A stretch of 45,552 nt of DNA from Bacillota bacterium (GTDB lineage Bacteria; Bacillota; Clostridia; Acetivibrionales; DSM-1351). A program made the translations under genes and the position numbers. Location: the NCBI GenBank assembly GCA_023409265.1, contig JAEYHZ010000047.1:1-45552 (forward strand), in the 5' to 3' direction. The notes under the pieces were generated by a model. That model searched no databases. It was not told the DNA's origin and was given only the letters and a program-made list of their open reading frames with translations. Each line of letters starts with the position of its first letter. The first letter of the stretch is position 1. Shown piece by piece: positions 16,695 to 25,768 of the stretch.

Positions 16695-17330
16695 TCATAA
16701 ATTAAGTAATTTCAATGCGCCTGATGATAAAAATGCCTCTAAAATTGTTGCAAGTAAAATGAATATTGAAAAAAATCCGGCTACAAAACTATATGGCATA
16801 AGTTTTTGCTTAACTCCGCCGGTTTTCATCTTAGACCTCTTTAACCAGTCTTTTAAAATATTTCTGGACAGCTTTATACCATTAACGCCAAGAGCAATTA
16901 TACATGGAATCATAATTATTTCCTTTGGTACAAAACACACTGACGAAATAATTATGCCCTTCGTTCCCAAAACCCCCATTATGATTCCAGAACTAAAGCC
17001 GGTACTAAAACCTCGCATACCCATGACTATGTAGTATATAGGAAAACCGACAACGGTAAAGCCAAGAAGCCAGAACAAAACAATTATTTTCAAATTATCC
17101 AACAATGACATTTTAAACAGAGTTACCTGGCTAAAATTGTTGGTATCCAATAGCTTTAAAAAGCCATTGAAAAAAGTAACCATTTCATCCTTTTGCTGAT
17201 AATCAAGGTCATTTACAGAAGCTGCTCCCAAAAAAATTCCAATAATATAAAACAAGAACAAGCTTAAATATGTAAATTTATTTTCCTTGATGTGATCCTT
17301 TATTACATTGCATATTTTTTTAATAACCAT
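16695..17330 (-). CDS. spoIIM: stage II sporulation protein M
   Basis: 211 residues from ATG 17330 (GGAGG five bases upstream; an ATG five codons earlier overlaps the ribosome site). Five hydrophobic segments and the SpoIIM core GFPIYYIVMGMRGFSTGFSSGIIMGVLGTKGI are present. SpoIIM is the scaffold of the DMP complex (SpoIID-M-P) that drives septal peptidoglycan remodelling and engulfment during sporulation. It lies between nudF and xerD on the same strand, as in Bacillus. Confidence 0.92.
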   Translation of the reverse strand: MVIKKICNVIKDHIKENKFTYLSLFLFYIIGIFLGAASVNDLDYQQKDEMVTFFNGFLKLLDTNNFSQVTLFKMSLLDNLKIIVLFWLLGFTVVGFPIYYIVMGMRGFSTGFSSGIIMGVLGTKGIIISSVCFVPKEIIMIPCIIALGVNGIKLSRNILKDWLKRSKMKTGGVKQKLMPYSFVAGFFSIFILLATILEAFLSSGALKLLNL

Positions 17331-17414
17331 GTGTTCCTCCAGCATATTTTATCTGAATTGGTAAAAGTGTTTTGTCAATAAAATATATGCCGGATAAACA
17401 TAAGATATTACATA

Positions 17415-17963
17415 TTATAGATTGTTCTCTCTTATCTTTCTTTCAGCGAGCAAGACACCTATTATGGTTTTAGCGTCAGTTATTTTATGTTCCAGGATCA
17501 TATCTACCAGGTTTGATACATGTATTTTTTCAACATCAAGGAATTCATCCTCATCAGTGCAGGCTTCGCCCTGAGTTAATCCGGTTGCTGTATACATATG
17601 AATAACTTCATTGCAAAAGCCGGGAGTTGTGTGAATGCTGATTAAATGCTCTATTTTATCAGCTTTTAGTCCTGTTTCCTCCATTAACTCCCTTTCAGCA
17701 CATACCTTAGGGTCCTCTCCGTCGGAATCAAGCTTTCCTGCCGGTAACTCAAGAGTTGTAAGATCCAACGGCTTTCTGAACTGCTTGACCATGTAAAGCT
17801 CACCTTTTTCATTAATAGGAACAACTACAGATGCACCTGGATGCAAAACAATATCTCTTGTAGCCTCCTTACCGTTTGGGAGACTGACTGTAAGATTTTG
17901 AACCTTGATTATGTTACCCTTGTAAATGTCTTCTGTTTTTAGTGTTTTTTCTGAATAATCCAT
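17415..17963 (-). CDS. nudF: ADP-ribose pyrophosphatase, Nudix family
   Basis: 182 residues. The Nudix box runs from Gly76 to Leu99 and ends AERELMEETGL. The first loop (KLDSDG) is one residue longer than the G-X5-E consensus, but all metal-binding Glu residues remain. The preceding LELPAGKLD and the C-terminal Glu-rich region place it with ADP-ribose hydrolases, which split ADP-ribose to AMP and ribose-5-phosphate. The start lies behind AGGAGG-like sequence. rnhA ends 12 bases upstream; spoIIM follows. Confidence 0.88.
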   Translation of the reverse strand: MDYSEKTLKTEDIYKGNIIKVQNLTVSLPNGKEATRDIVLHPGASVVVPINEKGELYMVKQFRKPLDLTTLELPAGKLDSDGEDPKVCAERELMEETGLKADKIEHLISIHTTPGFCNEVIHMYTATGLTQGEACTDEDEFLDVEKIHVSNLVDMILEHKITDAKTIIGVLLAERKIRENNL

Positions 17964-17974
17964 TTTTCTTCCTC

Positions 17975-18418
17975 CTACTTTCCTGCTGCTTTTTTGATTT
18001 CATCTGTGGCCAGCTTGTCACACCTGTTATTCATTTCATTATCTGCATGTCCTTTAACCTTTATCCATTTAATACGATGATAATCAGACAAGCTTACCAG
18101 TTCCTTCCACAGCTCAACGTTTTTTACTTCTTCATTTTTGCCTCGTTTCCAGCCGGTTTTAATCCATTTATCAACCCAGCCCTGCGTAAAGGCGTTAATC
18201 AAATATGCACTATCACTATATAAATTCACACTGCACGGTTCCTTTAGCTTTTTTAATGCTTCAAGCGCTGCTGTGAGCTCCATTTTGTTATTTGTAGTAG
18301 CACTTTCAAAGCCTGACATTTCAATTTTGTGCTCTCCATATATAAGAACAGCGCCCCAGCCTCCTGCACCAGGATTACCGGAACATGCACCATCTGTATA
18401 TATTTCAACCTGCTTCAT
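17975..18418 (-). CDS. rnhA: ribonuclease HI
   Basis: 147 residues. The DEDD catalytic set is complete: Asp9 in IYTDGACSGNPGAGGWG, Glu47 in NNKMELTAALEAL, Asp69 in LYSDSAYLINA and Asp134, with the His124 loop (KVKGHADNEMNNRCD). A basic handle (WIKTGWKRGKNEEVKN) like that of E. coli RNase HI is present. It degrades the RNA strand of RNA-DNA hybrids. Two ATGs lie in tandem after AAGGAGG; the second is better spaced and is used here. Confidence 0.92.
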   Translation of the reverse strand: MKQVEIYTDGACSGNPGAGGWGAVLIYGEHKIEMSGFESATTNNKMELTAALEALKKLKEPCSVNLYSDSAYLINAFTQGWVDKWIKTGWKRGKNEEVKNVELWKELVSLSDYHRIKWIKVKGHADNEMNNRCDKLATDEIKKAAGK

Positions 18419-18819
18419 CATAACCTCCTTGATCCCATATGTGCAGGGTCAATGTTGACTGACCCTTGAATTGTTTCTCGGACCTATCATTCAGCATGCC
18501 CTTTTTCAAAACAATTCTATTATAACGTATTATTGGCAATATCCAAATAAAAATTTCATTAATTTACCACAAACAATAATTCACTACCCTTATTTTTTAA
18601 TATTCCATATGGTTATGACAGCAATTTTTTCTATCAACACAGAACACCAGTTCCCCCAGACAATGCACACCATCAAAATATATGAAAATTCCTAAAGCTA
18701 AACGGGAGACACAAGAACTTTATTTGTGTCTCCCGCTTGTATTTAGAATCCAATTCATCGATTGCTTTATTACAACTGACCAAAACTAAGTATTTGAAAA
18801 GTTATTAATTAATTCCTGC
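18419..18819. other. 401-base intergenic region between rnhA and the lactate-permease gene
   Basis: No convincing gene. It contains a GGGTCA/TGACCC inverted repeat (about 18445-18464) just upstream of rnhA and the terminator at 18703-18735. A 74-codon open frame (18471-18695, plus) has no ribosome site and an unprotein-like composition. Confidence 0.5.
18703..18735 (-). terminator. terminator after the lactate-permease gene
   Basis: A 12-bp perfect stem (CGGGAGACACAA and its complement) with a 9-base loop, followed on the minus strand by TTTAGCTTT. It lies 85 bases past the stop codon. Confidence 0.7.
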
Positions 18820-20415
18820 CTAAATATTGATTCCGATCTTTAACAACAACAAGGCATAGACTGAAGTAATAAAGGTCAAGATCAGTGCAAATACGAAGGC
18901 AATTCTAATAACCTTGTTTTCCTCACCCAACTTGTCAATGGAAGCAGCAGCATTTTGAAGCTTGGCCGGTGATATAACACTTGCCAGGCCACCTCCAAAG
19001 GCTAGTGCAGCTGTTACAATAATAAGGCCGTTTAGTCCCAGATTGAGGTTTTTTGCTGTTTCCATTGTATAGTTTGCAAACATTGCAATGGTTGATGCCT
19101 CACTCCCTGTAATGAACCCGCCAAACAAGCCGACAAACCCTGTTATAAAGCCGTAGGCACCACTGAAGGCATCAGCTGATACATCCGCCAGAACTTTTAT
19201 CATACTTGCAGAATGGTACTTCATTGCAGCCATATCCCAGTTTGAGTAATTCATTATTTCGCCTATTGCAAAGAATATTGCTGCTGAGAATACCGGCCTT
19301 GGAGCTCTTTTCCACCAAACTTTAAAGGTATCCTTAACCTGCGAGGCCTTAGGTCTTATAACAGCCATTGAAAGAATTACCGCCACAGCAATCCAGGTGT
19401 AGGCATTCCATAAAGCTCTTGTGCTGATACCTTTCCCATCAACAGCGATACCGTTTATAGGTAGTTTTAAATTATAAAGAATATCATATAAAGGCTTTGG
19501 TAGATTTAAAGCCAGTATGAGACCAATTAATATAACCCAGGGACTAAGTGCCTTCCAAAGTGGATATTGCTTTTCATACGCCTTTTCTTCCTCGGTAAGA
19601 TTACTTCTGTCTATAATGTTCTTACCGGTAATTTTAAGGTATATTGCCATTGCAATAATTACTGCAATACCGCAAAGTACGCCTGTCAGGGTTACAAGAT
19701 TATCAACCTTGTTAGTAAAATAAGAAACAAGCGCAATTACTCCGCCTGTAACAATACATGGAAGGAACCCTTTTTTTATTCCGTTCCACTTATCAACTAT
19801 ATATAGCATACAGAAACCAATCAGTGTGGAGACAATGGGTAAAAACATGTAAAATACACTTCCTGCCTGAGAAGGTGTTATTTCATGTCCCGGGCCTAAG
19901 AACCTGTTTGCGAAATCTAAAAATGCAACTATAGGTGCCCCAAGTAAAGCATATGTACAAAGTGCATCATAACCGATTGAAGGAAGTGCAATGGCGACAT
20001 AGGTTGAGTACCCCATAGCCAGAAGGATGGGCGGCAATAAGGAAACCGGAGTGGCTCCGACGGCCACCATAAGTGTTCCGAAGCCTATATTGATCATCAT
20101 AATCTGAACAGCCTTATTTTGACTGGATATAGTCTTGATAAATATAATGATCCTTTTCAAGGCCCCTGTCTTTTCCATATAAGCCATCATAAACAGGGAT
20201 GTCAATACTATTAATGAAACAGGAAAAGATCTTATGATACCTGAAAATGTCGACCTTAGTATTACTTCGAGAGAGGTATTGAAAAAGAGAAATGCAACTG
20301 CCGAAACACACAGCCAGCCTACGATACCACTGATATCTGCAGACTTTTTAAAAATGACAAGCATGCATACTATTACCGCAATTGGTAATAGAGTTAATAA
20401 AAATGACCCTACCAT
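18820..20415 (-). CDS. L-lactate permease family (LctP) transporter
   Basis: 531 residues with about 13-14 transmembrane helices. Family landmarks are VAVGATPVSLLPPILLAMGYS (N-terminal half), GFVGLFGGFITGSEAS (about 425-440) and the C-terminal ISPAKLQNAAASI. The TC 2.A.14 family imports lactate or glycolate with protons; the substrate here is inferred from family only. No lactate dehydrogenase gene is adjacent. GGAGG lies nine bases before the ATG. It appears to be monocistronic. Confidence 0.8.
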   Translation of the reverse strand: MVGSFLLTLLPIAVIVCMLVIFKKSADISGIVGWLCVSAVAFLFFNTSLEVILRSTFSGIIRSFPVSLIVLTSLFMMAYMEKTGALKRIIIFIKTISSQNKAVQIMMINIGFGTLMVAVGATPVSLLPPILLAMGYSTYVAIALPSIGYDALCTYALLGAPIVAFLDFANRFLGPGHEITPSQAGSVFYMFLPIVSTLIGFCMLYIVDKWNGIKKGFLPCIVTGGVIALVSYFTNKVDNLVTLTGVLCGIAVIIAMAIYLKITGKNIIDRSNLTEEEKAYEKQYPLWKALSPWVILIGLILALNLPKPLYDILYNLKLPINGIAVDGKGISTRALWNAYTWIAVAVILSMAVIRPKASQVKDTFKVWWKRAPRPVFSAAIFFAIGEIMNYSNWDMAAMKYHSASMIKVLADVSADAFSGAYGFITGFVGLFGGFITGSEASTIAMFANYTMETAKNLNLGLNGLIIVTAALAFGGGLASVISPAKLQNAAASIDKLGEENKVIRIAFVFALILTFITSVYALLLLKIGINI

Positions 20416-20546
20416 TCTAACCGTCCTCCATGAAATTAAATTTTACTTACAACCACCCATTCTACATGTAATCAAATTGCCAAAGTGCTATTGGCAACTA
20501 ATGAAAAACGCTCTACTGAAATATTCTAATACATATTTACATAAAA

Positions 20547-20579
20547 ATAAAGTGCAATTTGTCATAAATTACACTTTAT
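20547..20579 (-). terminator. hairpin after the lysozyme-like gene
   Basis: Arms of 8 and 5 bp separated by one mismatch, with a 5-base loop, followed on the minus strand by TTTTATG. It lies about 90 bases beyond the stop of the gene ending at 20670. Confidence 0.5.
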
Positions 20580-20669
20580 CCCGCATTATAGTAGTATGTA
20601 TTATTAAAATCCCTATTTGTACCTGTTGCATTTACCTGCTGTCAATCGTTATTAATTACTCTTTTACTT

Positions 20670-21650
20670 TTACTGCACACTGTTATAATAATCCTTAAAC
20701 AACTCATAGTATCTATAGGTCTCCTGAGCATATGTTTCCTTGGTTTTAACAGGCCCGATGGTCACTGATATTTTTGATTGGTTGTAGGTTTCCAATACTT
20801 TTTTCAGTTGTTCCACCTCTAAATGGTTAAGGTCTATATCCGGGTCCCCAGTAAGGCTTATAGCTCTCGCACGTAATTGGGCAGCACAGAAATAAACAGC
20901 ATACTTCGGATTTTGAAGCATTTCCTTTAATTGTTCGTCAGACTCATTGATAATCAGAGAGTCTTTTCCGTGAACTACCTGCTCATTAAATCTAGCATTT
21001 TCTAGACCAATCTGGCAGATACCCATTGATTTTCCGCCGATTACAGGCAAACCGTCCAGTAAATCCTCCTGACCAAGAAACATCATTTCTCTGAATAATA
21101 CAGCTGTAATCAGTTCTTTTGGAACTTTCTGCGCTTCAGAAATCCTTTCAATGGAGCTATTTAATTCCTTCAATGCATTCATTGTATAATCAAAGCTGAA
21201 AATATAATAAATCCCAAATTTCATATCTCTGTATGAATCTTTGTCAATCTGGGTTCTCAGTTCTTCAGTGATTGCATTGCGTCTTGCCATTTCCGATAAT
21301 ATTTCATTTATTGATAGATTTGAGTCCTTATTGCTGTTTTCCAACAGCATGTATTCCTGTTGATTATGTACATTTATTATTCCTTGTAATATTCCCTGTC
21401 TTATACTGCTTTGATATTCTGTCTGCAAGGCATTATTCTTATTAGTTTCAGCTCTTTGGGAATACCTGTCTCCAATGGAATTACTCTGGCTGTATACAAA
21501 CTTCATTTCTTTTTCTTTTAATAATTCAACTTGCCTATCAATGAAACCGGTTATATTAAACATACTATTGGCTGAGTAAAGCAGCATACTTCCAAATAAA
21601 ATTGCAATTAAAGAAAAAGTTGCTTTTTTCTTTAATCTTCTGATAAACAT
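20670..21650 (-). CDS. membrane-anchored lysozyme-like (transglycosylase-fold) protein
   Basis: 326 residues from ATG 21650 (GGGAGG four bases upstream). Residues 8-28 are an uncleaved or signal helix. A long coiled-coil-like region (35-175) follows. The C-terminal part has KVPKELITAVLFREMMFLGQEDLL, with Glu188 in the position of the catalytic Glu of lysozyme-like folds, and GGKSMGICQIGLENAR, resembling the GxSxGxxQI motif of lytic transglycosylases. I infer an extracytoplasmic peptidoglycan-acting or peptidoglycan-binding protein; catalytic activity is unproven. It is flanked by terminators on both sides, so likely monocistronic. Confidence 0.6.
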   Translation of the reverse strand: MFIRRLKKKATFSLIAILFGSMLLYSANSMFNITGFIDRQVELLKEKEMKFVYSQSNSIGDRYSQRAETNKNNALQTEYQSSIRQGILQGIINVHNQQEYMLLENSNKDSNLSINEILSEMARRNAITEELRTQIDKDSYRDMKFGIYYIFSFDYTMNALKELNSSIERISEAQKVPKELITAVLFREMMFLGQEDLLDGLPVIGGKSMGICQIGLENARFNEQVVHGKDSLIINESDEQLKEMLQNPKYAVYFCAAQLRARAISLTGDPDIDLNHLEVEQLKKVLETYNQSKISVTIGPVKTKETYAQETYRYYELFKDYYNSVQ

Positions 21651-22083
21651 ATTACCTCCCATCTACGTATTCTTCACGTAGTTAAATAGTAATAACCTTA
21701 TATAAAAGAGTAATTTTCCTTATTAAATTGTACTATTGATCCAAGCTTTGCCTATATTTACATCCTTATAAGTTATACAAATTTTCAAAATAATTGTCAA
21801 TTATTCAATTACAGCAAAATCTCTAATATATATTAATTGCTATTAATTATACTGCAATACTTCACGTTTTGTATGAAATAGTGTGATTTCCTCTCTTCTC
21901 ATCAATATTTCTAAAATCCTTCATTTTCTAGGGCTCTAAAGGTACAAATATAAACAAAAAGCAATGAGAATCCTCATTGCTTTTTGTTTATATTTAATAA
22001 ATTTTTTGAAACCATAATATTTTGAAACTTCATAATAACTTGTAAAAAATTATTTATTTTAATCTCTTAAGTGAAATAATCCA
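21651..22083. other. 433-base intergenic region with one long perfect hairpin
   Basis: No gene seen. Next to the start of the upstream gene is CTACGT/ACGTAG, a short inverted repeat (about 21662-21681). The dominant element is the 23-bp-arm hairpin at 21946-21995. The rest is AT-rich. Confidence 0.5.
21946..21995. terminator. perfect 23-bp-arm hairpin
   Basis: Positions 21946-21968 are fully complementary to 21973-21995, with the 4-base loop AATC. The centre reads AAGCAATGAG/CTCATTGCTT flanked by A5 and T5 tracts. This fits a strong bidirectional terminator for the beta-CASP gene ending at 22084, though the arms are unusually long. Confidence 0.7.
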
Positions 22084-23715
22084 TTACTTTAAAGCATCTA
22101 CAATTGCTTTTTCAACAAGTTTAAGCCTGGCAGCAACCTCATCTATTTCTACATCCGACCTTTCCTGCTTTAAATCACCCTTGAGAATTTCAGACAGCTC
22201 CTCAAATTCCTCTCTTAAGGTTTCAAGCATTTCAACAACAGCGAGCCTTCTAAATCTCTTCTGAACATCAGCATTCGGAATGTTTTCATAGACACTGTCA
22301 GCAGTGACAACAAAGCTATCCCCTCTTGATGGAACAATACACTTAAGTCCAAACTCATCAGTCAGGGTTTGTGAAAACTCTGTCATTATTTCCAGCTCAC
22401 CATGAACCACAAATACTTTCCTGGGTTTTTTGTTAAAACTGCCAATCCAGGATAGTAAACCAGCTCTGTCAGCATGACCCGAAAATCCGTCAATTGATTC
22501 AATTCTGGCATTTACTGATATCTCTTCACCAAAAAGTTTTACTTTAGCTGCACCGTCCAGTATCTTTCTTCCAAGAGTGCCTTCAGCCTGATAGCCTACA
22601 AATAAAATGGTGGATTCTTTTCTCCATAAATTATGCTTAAGGTGGTGTTTTATTCTGCCTGCATCACACATACCGCTGGCTGAAATAATTATTGTACTTT
22701 CTGTTTTCTCATTTAATTTTCTTGATTCCTCAGGCGACTGTGTAAACTTAAGCATGGGGAAATCAAGAGGATTATCACCGTTGGCAATATATTCCTTTGC
22801 TTCTTCATCAAAACAATCAAGGTTTTCTCTGAAAATCTGAGTTGCTGATGTTGCCAAAGGACTATCAACATAAACAGGAACGTTTAAAAGTTTGTTAACC
22901 TTATCGCCGAAAACGTCCATGTACTTATTCAGATCGTATATGATTTCCTGTGTTCTGCCCACTGCAAAAGAAGGAATTACTACATTACCGCCTTTGGCAA
23001 CTGTTTCAGTAATAATATTAATAAATCTTTCAATCTTTTCTGTATCCTTCTTTAACGTATGAAGTCTGTTTCCGTATGTTGATTCGACCACCAGGTAATC
23101 CGCATCTGCAATAACTGTCGGATCTCTTAAAATAGGTATTCCTTTGTTACCCAAATCGCCGCTGAATACAATCTTGGTATCCTTTCCGTTCTCCCGGACC
23201 CATACCTCAATAATTGAAGAACCAAGTATATGTCCTGCATCATTAAATCTGACACGAATATTTTCAGTAATACTTATTGCTTCACCATATGCTACGCCTT
23301 TAAACAGGCCAAGACATTCTGTGGCTTCCTTCACTGTATATAACGGCTTAACGGGGGATTTACCCGCTCTTTGCCTTTTTCTGTTAATCCACTCATTTTC
23401 AATTTCCTGTATATGTCCGCTGTCGGGGAGCATTATACCGCACAGCTGCATTGTAGCCTTAGTTGTATATATTTTTCCTTTGAAACCATCCATGTAAAGC
23501 TTTGGTATTCTGCCACTATGGTCAATATGAGCATGAGTTAACAGCATAAAATCCAGATTACCTGGATTAAATGGAAAAGGCTCGGCATTCAGAATTACTT
23601 CACTTGCACGACCTTGAAACATACCACAATCCACAAGAAATTTAGTATCCTTTGTCTCCACCAGATAACAAGAACCCGTTACTGTTTTAGCTGCTCCAAG
23701 AAAAGTAATATTCAT
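22084..23715 (-). CDS. beta-CASP metallo-beta-lactamase-fold nuclease
   Basis: 543 residues from ATG 23715. The metallo-beta-lactamase core carries HAHIDHSGR (61-69), NDAGHILGSS and VFSGDLG. It is followed by a beta-CASP cap (VVESTYGNRLH, VVIPSFAVGRTQEI) and the RNA-specificity domain (SASGMCDAGRIKHH, GFSGHADRAGLLSW). This architecture defines the YSH1/CPSF73-like ribonuclease group found in many bacteria, zinc-dependent RNA nucleases distinct from RNase J. A helical C-terminal tail of about 70 residues is acidic. The cellular RNA target is unknown. Confidence 0.85.
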   Translation of the reverse strand: MNITFLGAAKTVTGSCYLVETKDTKFLVDCGMFQGRASEVILNAEPFPFNPGNLDFMLLTHAHIDHSGRIPKLYMDGFKGKIYTTKATMQLCGIMLPDSGHIQEIENEWINRKRQRAGKSPVKPLYTVKEATECLGLFKGVAYGEAISITENIRVRFNDAGHILGSSIIEVWVRENGKDTKIVFSGDLGNKGIPILRDPTVIADADYLVVESTYGNRLHTLKKDTEKIERFINIITETVAKGGNVVIPSFAVGRTQEIIYDLNKYMDVFGDKVNKLLNVPVYVDSPLATSATQIFRENLDCFDEEAKEYIANGDNPLDFPMLKFTQSPEESRKLNEKTESTIIISASGMCDAGRIKHHLKHNLWRKESTILFVGYQAEGTLGRKILDGAAKVKLFGEEISVNARIESIDGFSGHADRAGLLSWIGSFNKKPRKVFVVHGELEIMTEFSQTLTDEFGLKCIVPSRGDSFVVTADSVYENIPNADVQKRFRRLAVVEMLETLREEFEELSEILKGDLKQERSDVEIDEVAARLKLVEKAIVDALK

Positions 23716-23762
23716 AACAGCACCCCATTTCGTCATAATTTTCGTATATAATATTTATTCTA

Positions 23763-24662
23763 TTAAAGCTCGACAAATTCCTGCTTATTAGTAACCTCCT
23801 GCTGTTTCTTCGAAAGAAAATAGGTATATACACATCTTATAGTAATGGCTGTCAATACTATACCTCCTCCAATAAGAGAATAAATCCCGGGCACCTCATG
23901 AACAACCAGCGCAACCCATATCGGATTCATAACAGGTTCAATAACAGGAATTAATACGGCTTCAAGAGCAGATACATTTTTTATAGCTATTGAAAATAAT
24001 ATATATGAAAAACCAAGCTGAAAAATACCTAACAGACTTATACCCAGTACGCTTTTAGCGTCAGGGGCCGATTGAAACATAAAGGGTAAGGCAATAACTG
24101 CAGTCAGAATATTACCCCAAAAAATTCTGTCGAGAGGAGAATCATCCTTTTGCAGCCGTAAAAGCAAAGCAACAAAAGCAAATGTTACCCCGCTGAATAT
24201 TGCAAGCATATTTCCAAGCATTCCACCGGGAGAGAGCTTCTCAACAAAGAATAGCAGCATACCTCCTAAAACAACAATTATTGTGATAACATCGTGCTTC
24301 CTTACCTTCTCCTTCAGAAATATTGCTCCAAAGATTGCCACATATATTGGAGCTGTGTATTGAAGAACAATAGCATTTGCCGCAGTTGTAAGTTTCGTTG
24401 CACATACAAATGCGATTACCGTTGCGGCATATACAAAGGCCGAAGCAAATTTAAGCCAGGTGAATTTAAAATCAGGTTTTTTGATAAAAATCAATATGAG
24501 AGCAGCTGCTATCAAACTTCTCCCACCTGCAATTGCAATAGGGTTCCAGTTAACCAACTTTATAAGCAAACCGCCAAGACTCCACATAACCGCTGTAACG
24601 GCAAGCAAAAACAACGCCAAACTTCTCTTTGGCGTTATCTCAGTTACATTAAATTTAAACAT
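23763..24662 (-). CDS. EamA/DMT-family transporter
   Basis: 299 residues with ten transmembrane helices in two EamA repeats (about 15-140 and 155-285). Repeat signatures are GGLLIKLVNWNPIAIAGGRSLIAA and SALEAVLIPVIEPVMNPIWVALVVHEVPG. DMT proteins export or import amino acids and metabolites; no substrate can be assigned. AAGGGGA precedes the ATG. It lies 17 bases downstream of an M42 peptidase gene on the same strand, so probably cotranscribed with the peptidase cluster, and an amino-acid role would fit; that is inference. Confidence 0.82.
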   Translation of the reverse strand: MFKFNVTEITPKRSLALFLLAVTAVMWSLGGLLIKLVNWNPIAIAGGRSLIAAALILIFIKKPDFKFTWLKFASAFVYAATVIAFVCATKLTTAANAIVLQYTAPIYVAIFGAIFLKEKVRKHDVITIIVVLGGMLLFFVEKLSPGGMLGNMLAIFSGVTFAFVALLLRLQKDDSPLDRIFWGNILTAVIALPFMFQSAPDAKSVLGISLLGIFQLGFSYILFSIAIKNVSALEAVLIPVIEPVMNPIWVALVVHEVPGIYSLIGGGIVLTAITIRCVYTYFLSKKQQEVTNKQEFVEL

Positions 24663-24679
24663 TTTATCCCCTTATCTCA

Positions 24680-25666
24680 TCATTTGTAATTTTTAACGAA
24701 TAGTGCAGCAAGCTTTACGCAATTTTCCAGGTCATCAAGGCTTACCATCTCTGCCGGCGAATGAACGCTTCTGCAGGGTATGGATATTCCTCCACACGGA
24801 ACTCCCATACCGGTTGTCTGAATTGCTCCTGGGTCACTTCCGCCTCTGTCCAGCAGTTCAAGTGTATATGGAATACCATTTGCTGCGGCCAATTCCTCAA
24901 AGCTTCTGCGAATCGCAGGATGTGCAATATATGCACTGTCTTTTACCTTTATGGCAGGACCTCCGCCCAGTTTCACATCTCTTTTATTACTTTCCGGAGT
25001 ATCACCGGTCAGGGTAACATCTATACCGATGGCGCAGTCTGGCATTGTTCCGAAGGCTGCTGTTTTAGCACCCCTTAAGCCCAGCTCCTCCTGAGTTGTG
25101 AATACGAAGTATACTTCGTTATCGGTCTTAGGAAGGGTTTTAATCAATTCTATAAGTACTGCGCATCCACTTCTGTCATCCATTGCTTTTGAAATTGCGC
25201 AGCCACCCTGAACCAGGAAATCTCCCACAAAGCAGGCTGTATCACCTACTCTTACCAGTTTTTCAGTTTCATCTCTATTGCTGCAGCCAATATCGATATA
25301 CATCTTTCCAAGCTTCAAGTTCTTGTAATCTTCAAGTTTTTCTTCAGCGTTAACATTTCCGATGGTTCCGTTTCTGAATTTTACTTTTTGACCTAATGAA
25401 GTAAATGGTGATACACCACCTAAATTTGAAAATCTGATAAAGCCGTTATCATCAATAAAGGTAGCTATTACACCTATCTCATCCATATGTGCTGCAAGCA
25501 TAATCTTCTTCTTTTTTCCTCTTTTTACTGCAATGAGATTGCCCATTGCGTCAACCTTTATATCATCTACATATTTTCTTATTTCATCCGTTATAACTTC
25601 TCTTATATCTTCTTCATTACCGGAAACTCCAAATACCTGAGTTACCTTTTTTAATGTTTCCTGCAT
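24680..25666 (-). CDS. M42 family metallopeptidase (glutamyl/lysyl aminopeptidase type), copy 3
   Basis: 328 residues. All dinuclear-metal ligands of M42 are present: His60 and Asp62 in AAHMDEIG, bridging Asp163 in KAMDDRSGCA, catalytic Glu193 and ligand Glu194 in TQEELGLRGA, Asp216 in GIDVTLTGD, and His302 in CRSVHSPAE. M42 enzymes form 12-subunit tetrahedral cytosolic aminopeptidases that finish peptide breakdown; some were misannotated as endoglucanases (CelM). Last peptidase of three tandem paralogues; the EamA gene follows. Confidence 0.9.
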   Translation of the reverse strand: MQETLKKVTQVFGVSGNEEDIREVITDEIRKYVDDIKVDAMGNLIAVKRGKKKKIMLAAHMDEIGVIATFIDDNGFIRFSNLGGVSPFTSLGQKVKFRNGTIGNVNAEEKLEDYKNLKLGKMYIDIGCSNRDETEKLVRVGDTACFVGDFLVQGGCAISKAMDDRSGCAVLIELIKTLPKTDNEVYFVFTTQEELGLRGAKTAAFGTMPDCAIGIDVTLTGDTPESNKRDVKLGGGPAIKVKDSAYIAHPAIRRSFEELAAANGIPYTLELLDRGGSDPGAIQTTGMGVPCGGISIPCRSVHSPAEMVSLDDLENCVKLAALFVKNYK

Positions 25667-25768
25667 GTTAACCTCCTAATCGAGTATGACTTTGAGCCGC
25701 CTTACGGCCAGAATTTTGATGTATTACAGCCTGGAACCTTTACTTTTTACTTCATCAATTTCTTTCAT

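Noticed and set aside
18471..18695. 74-codon open frame between rnhA and the lactate-permease gene
   Set aside because: No ribosome site, AT-driven composition and no domain; treated as chance.
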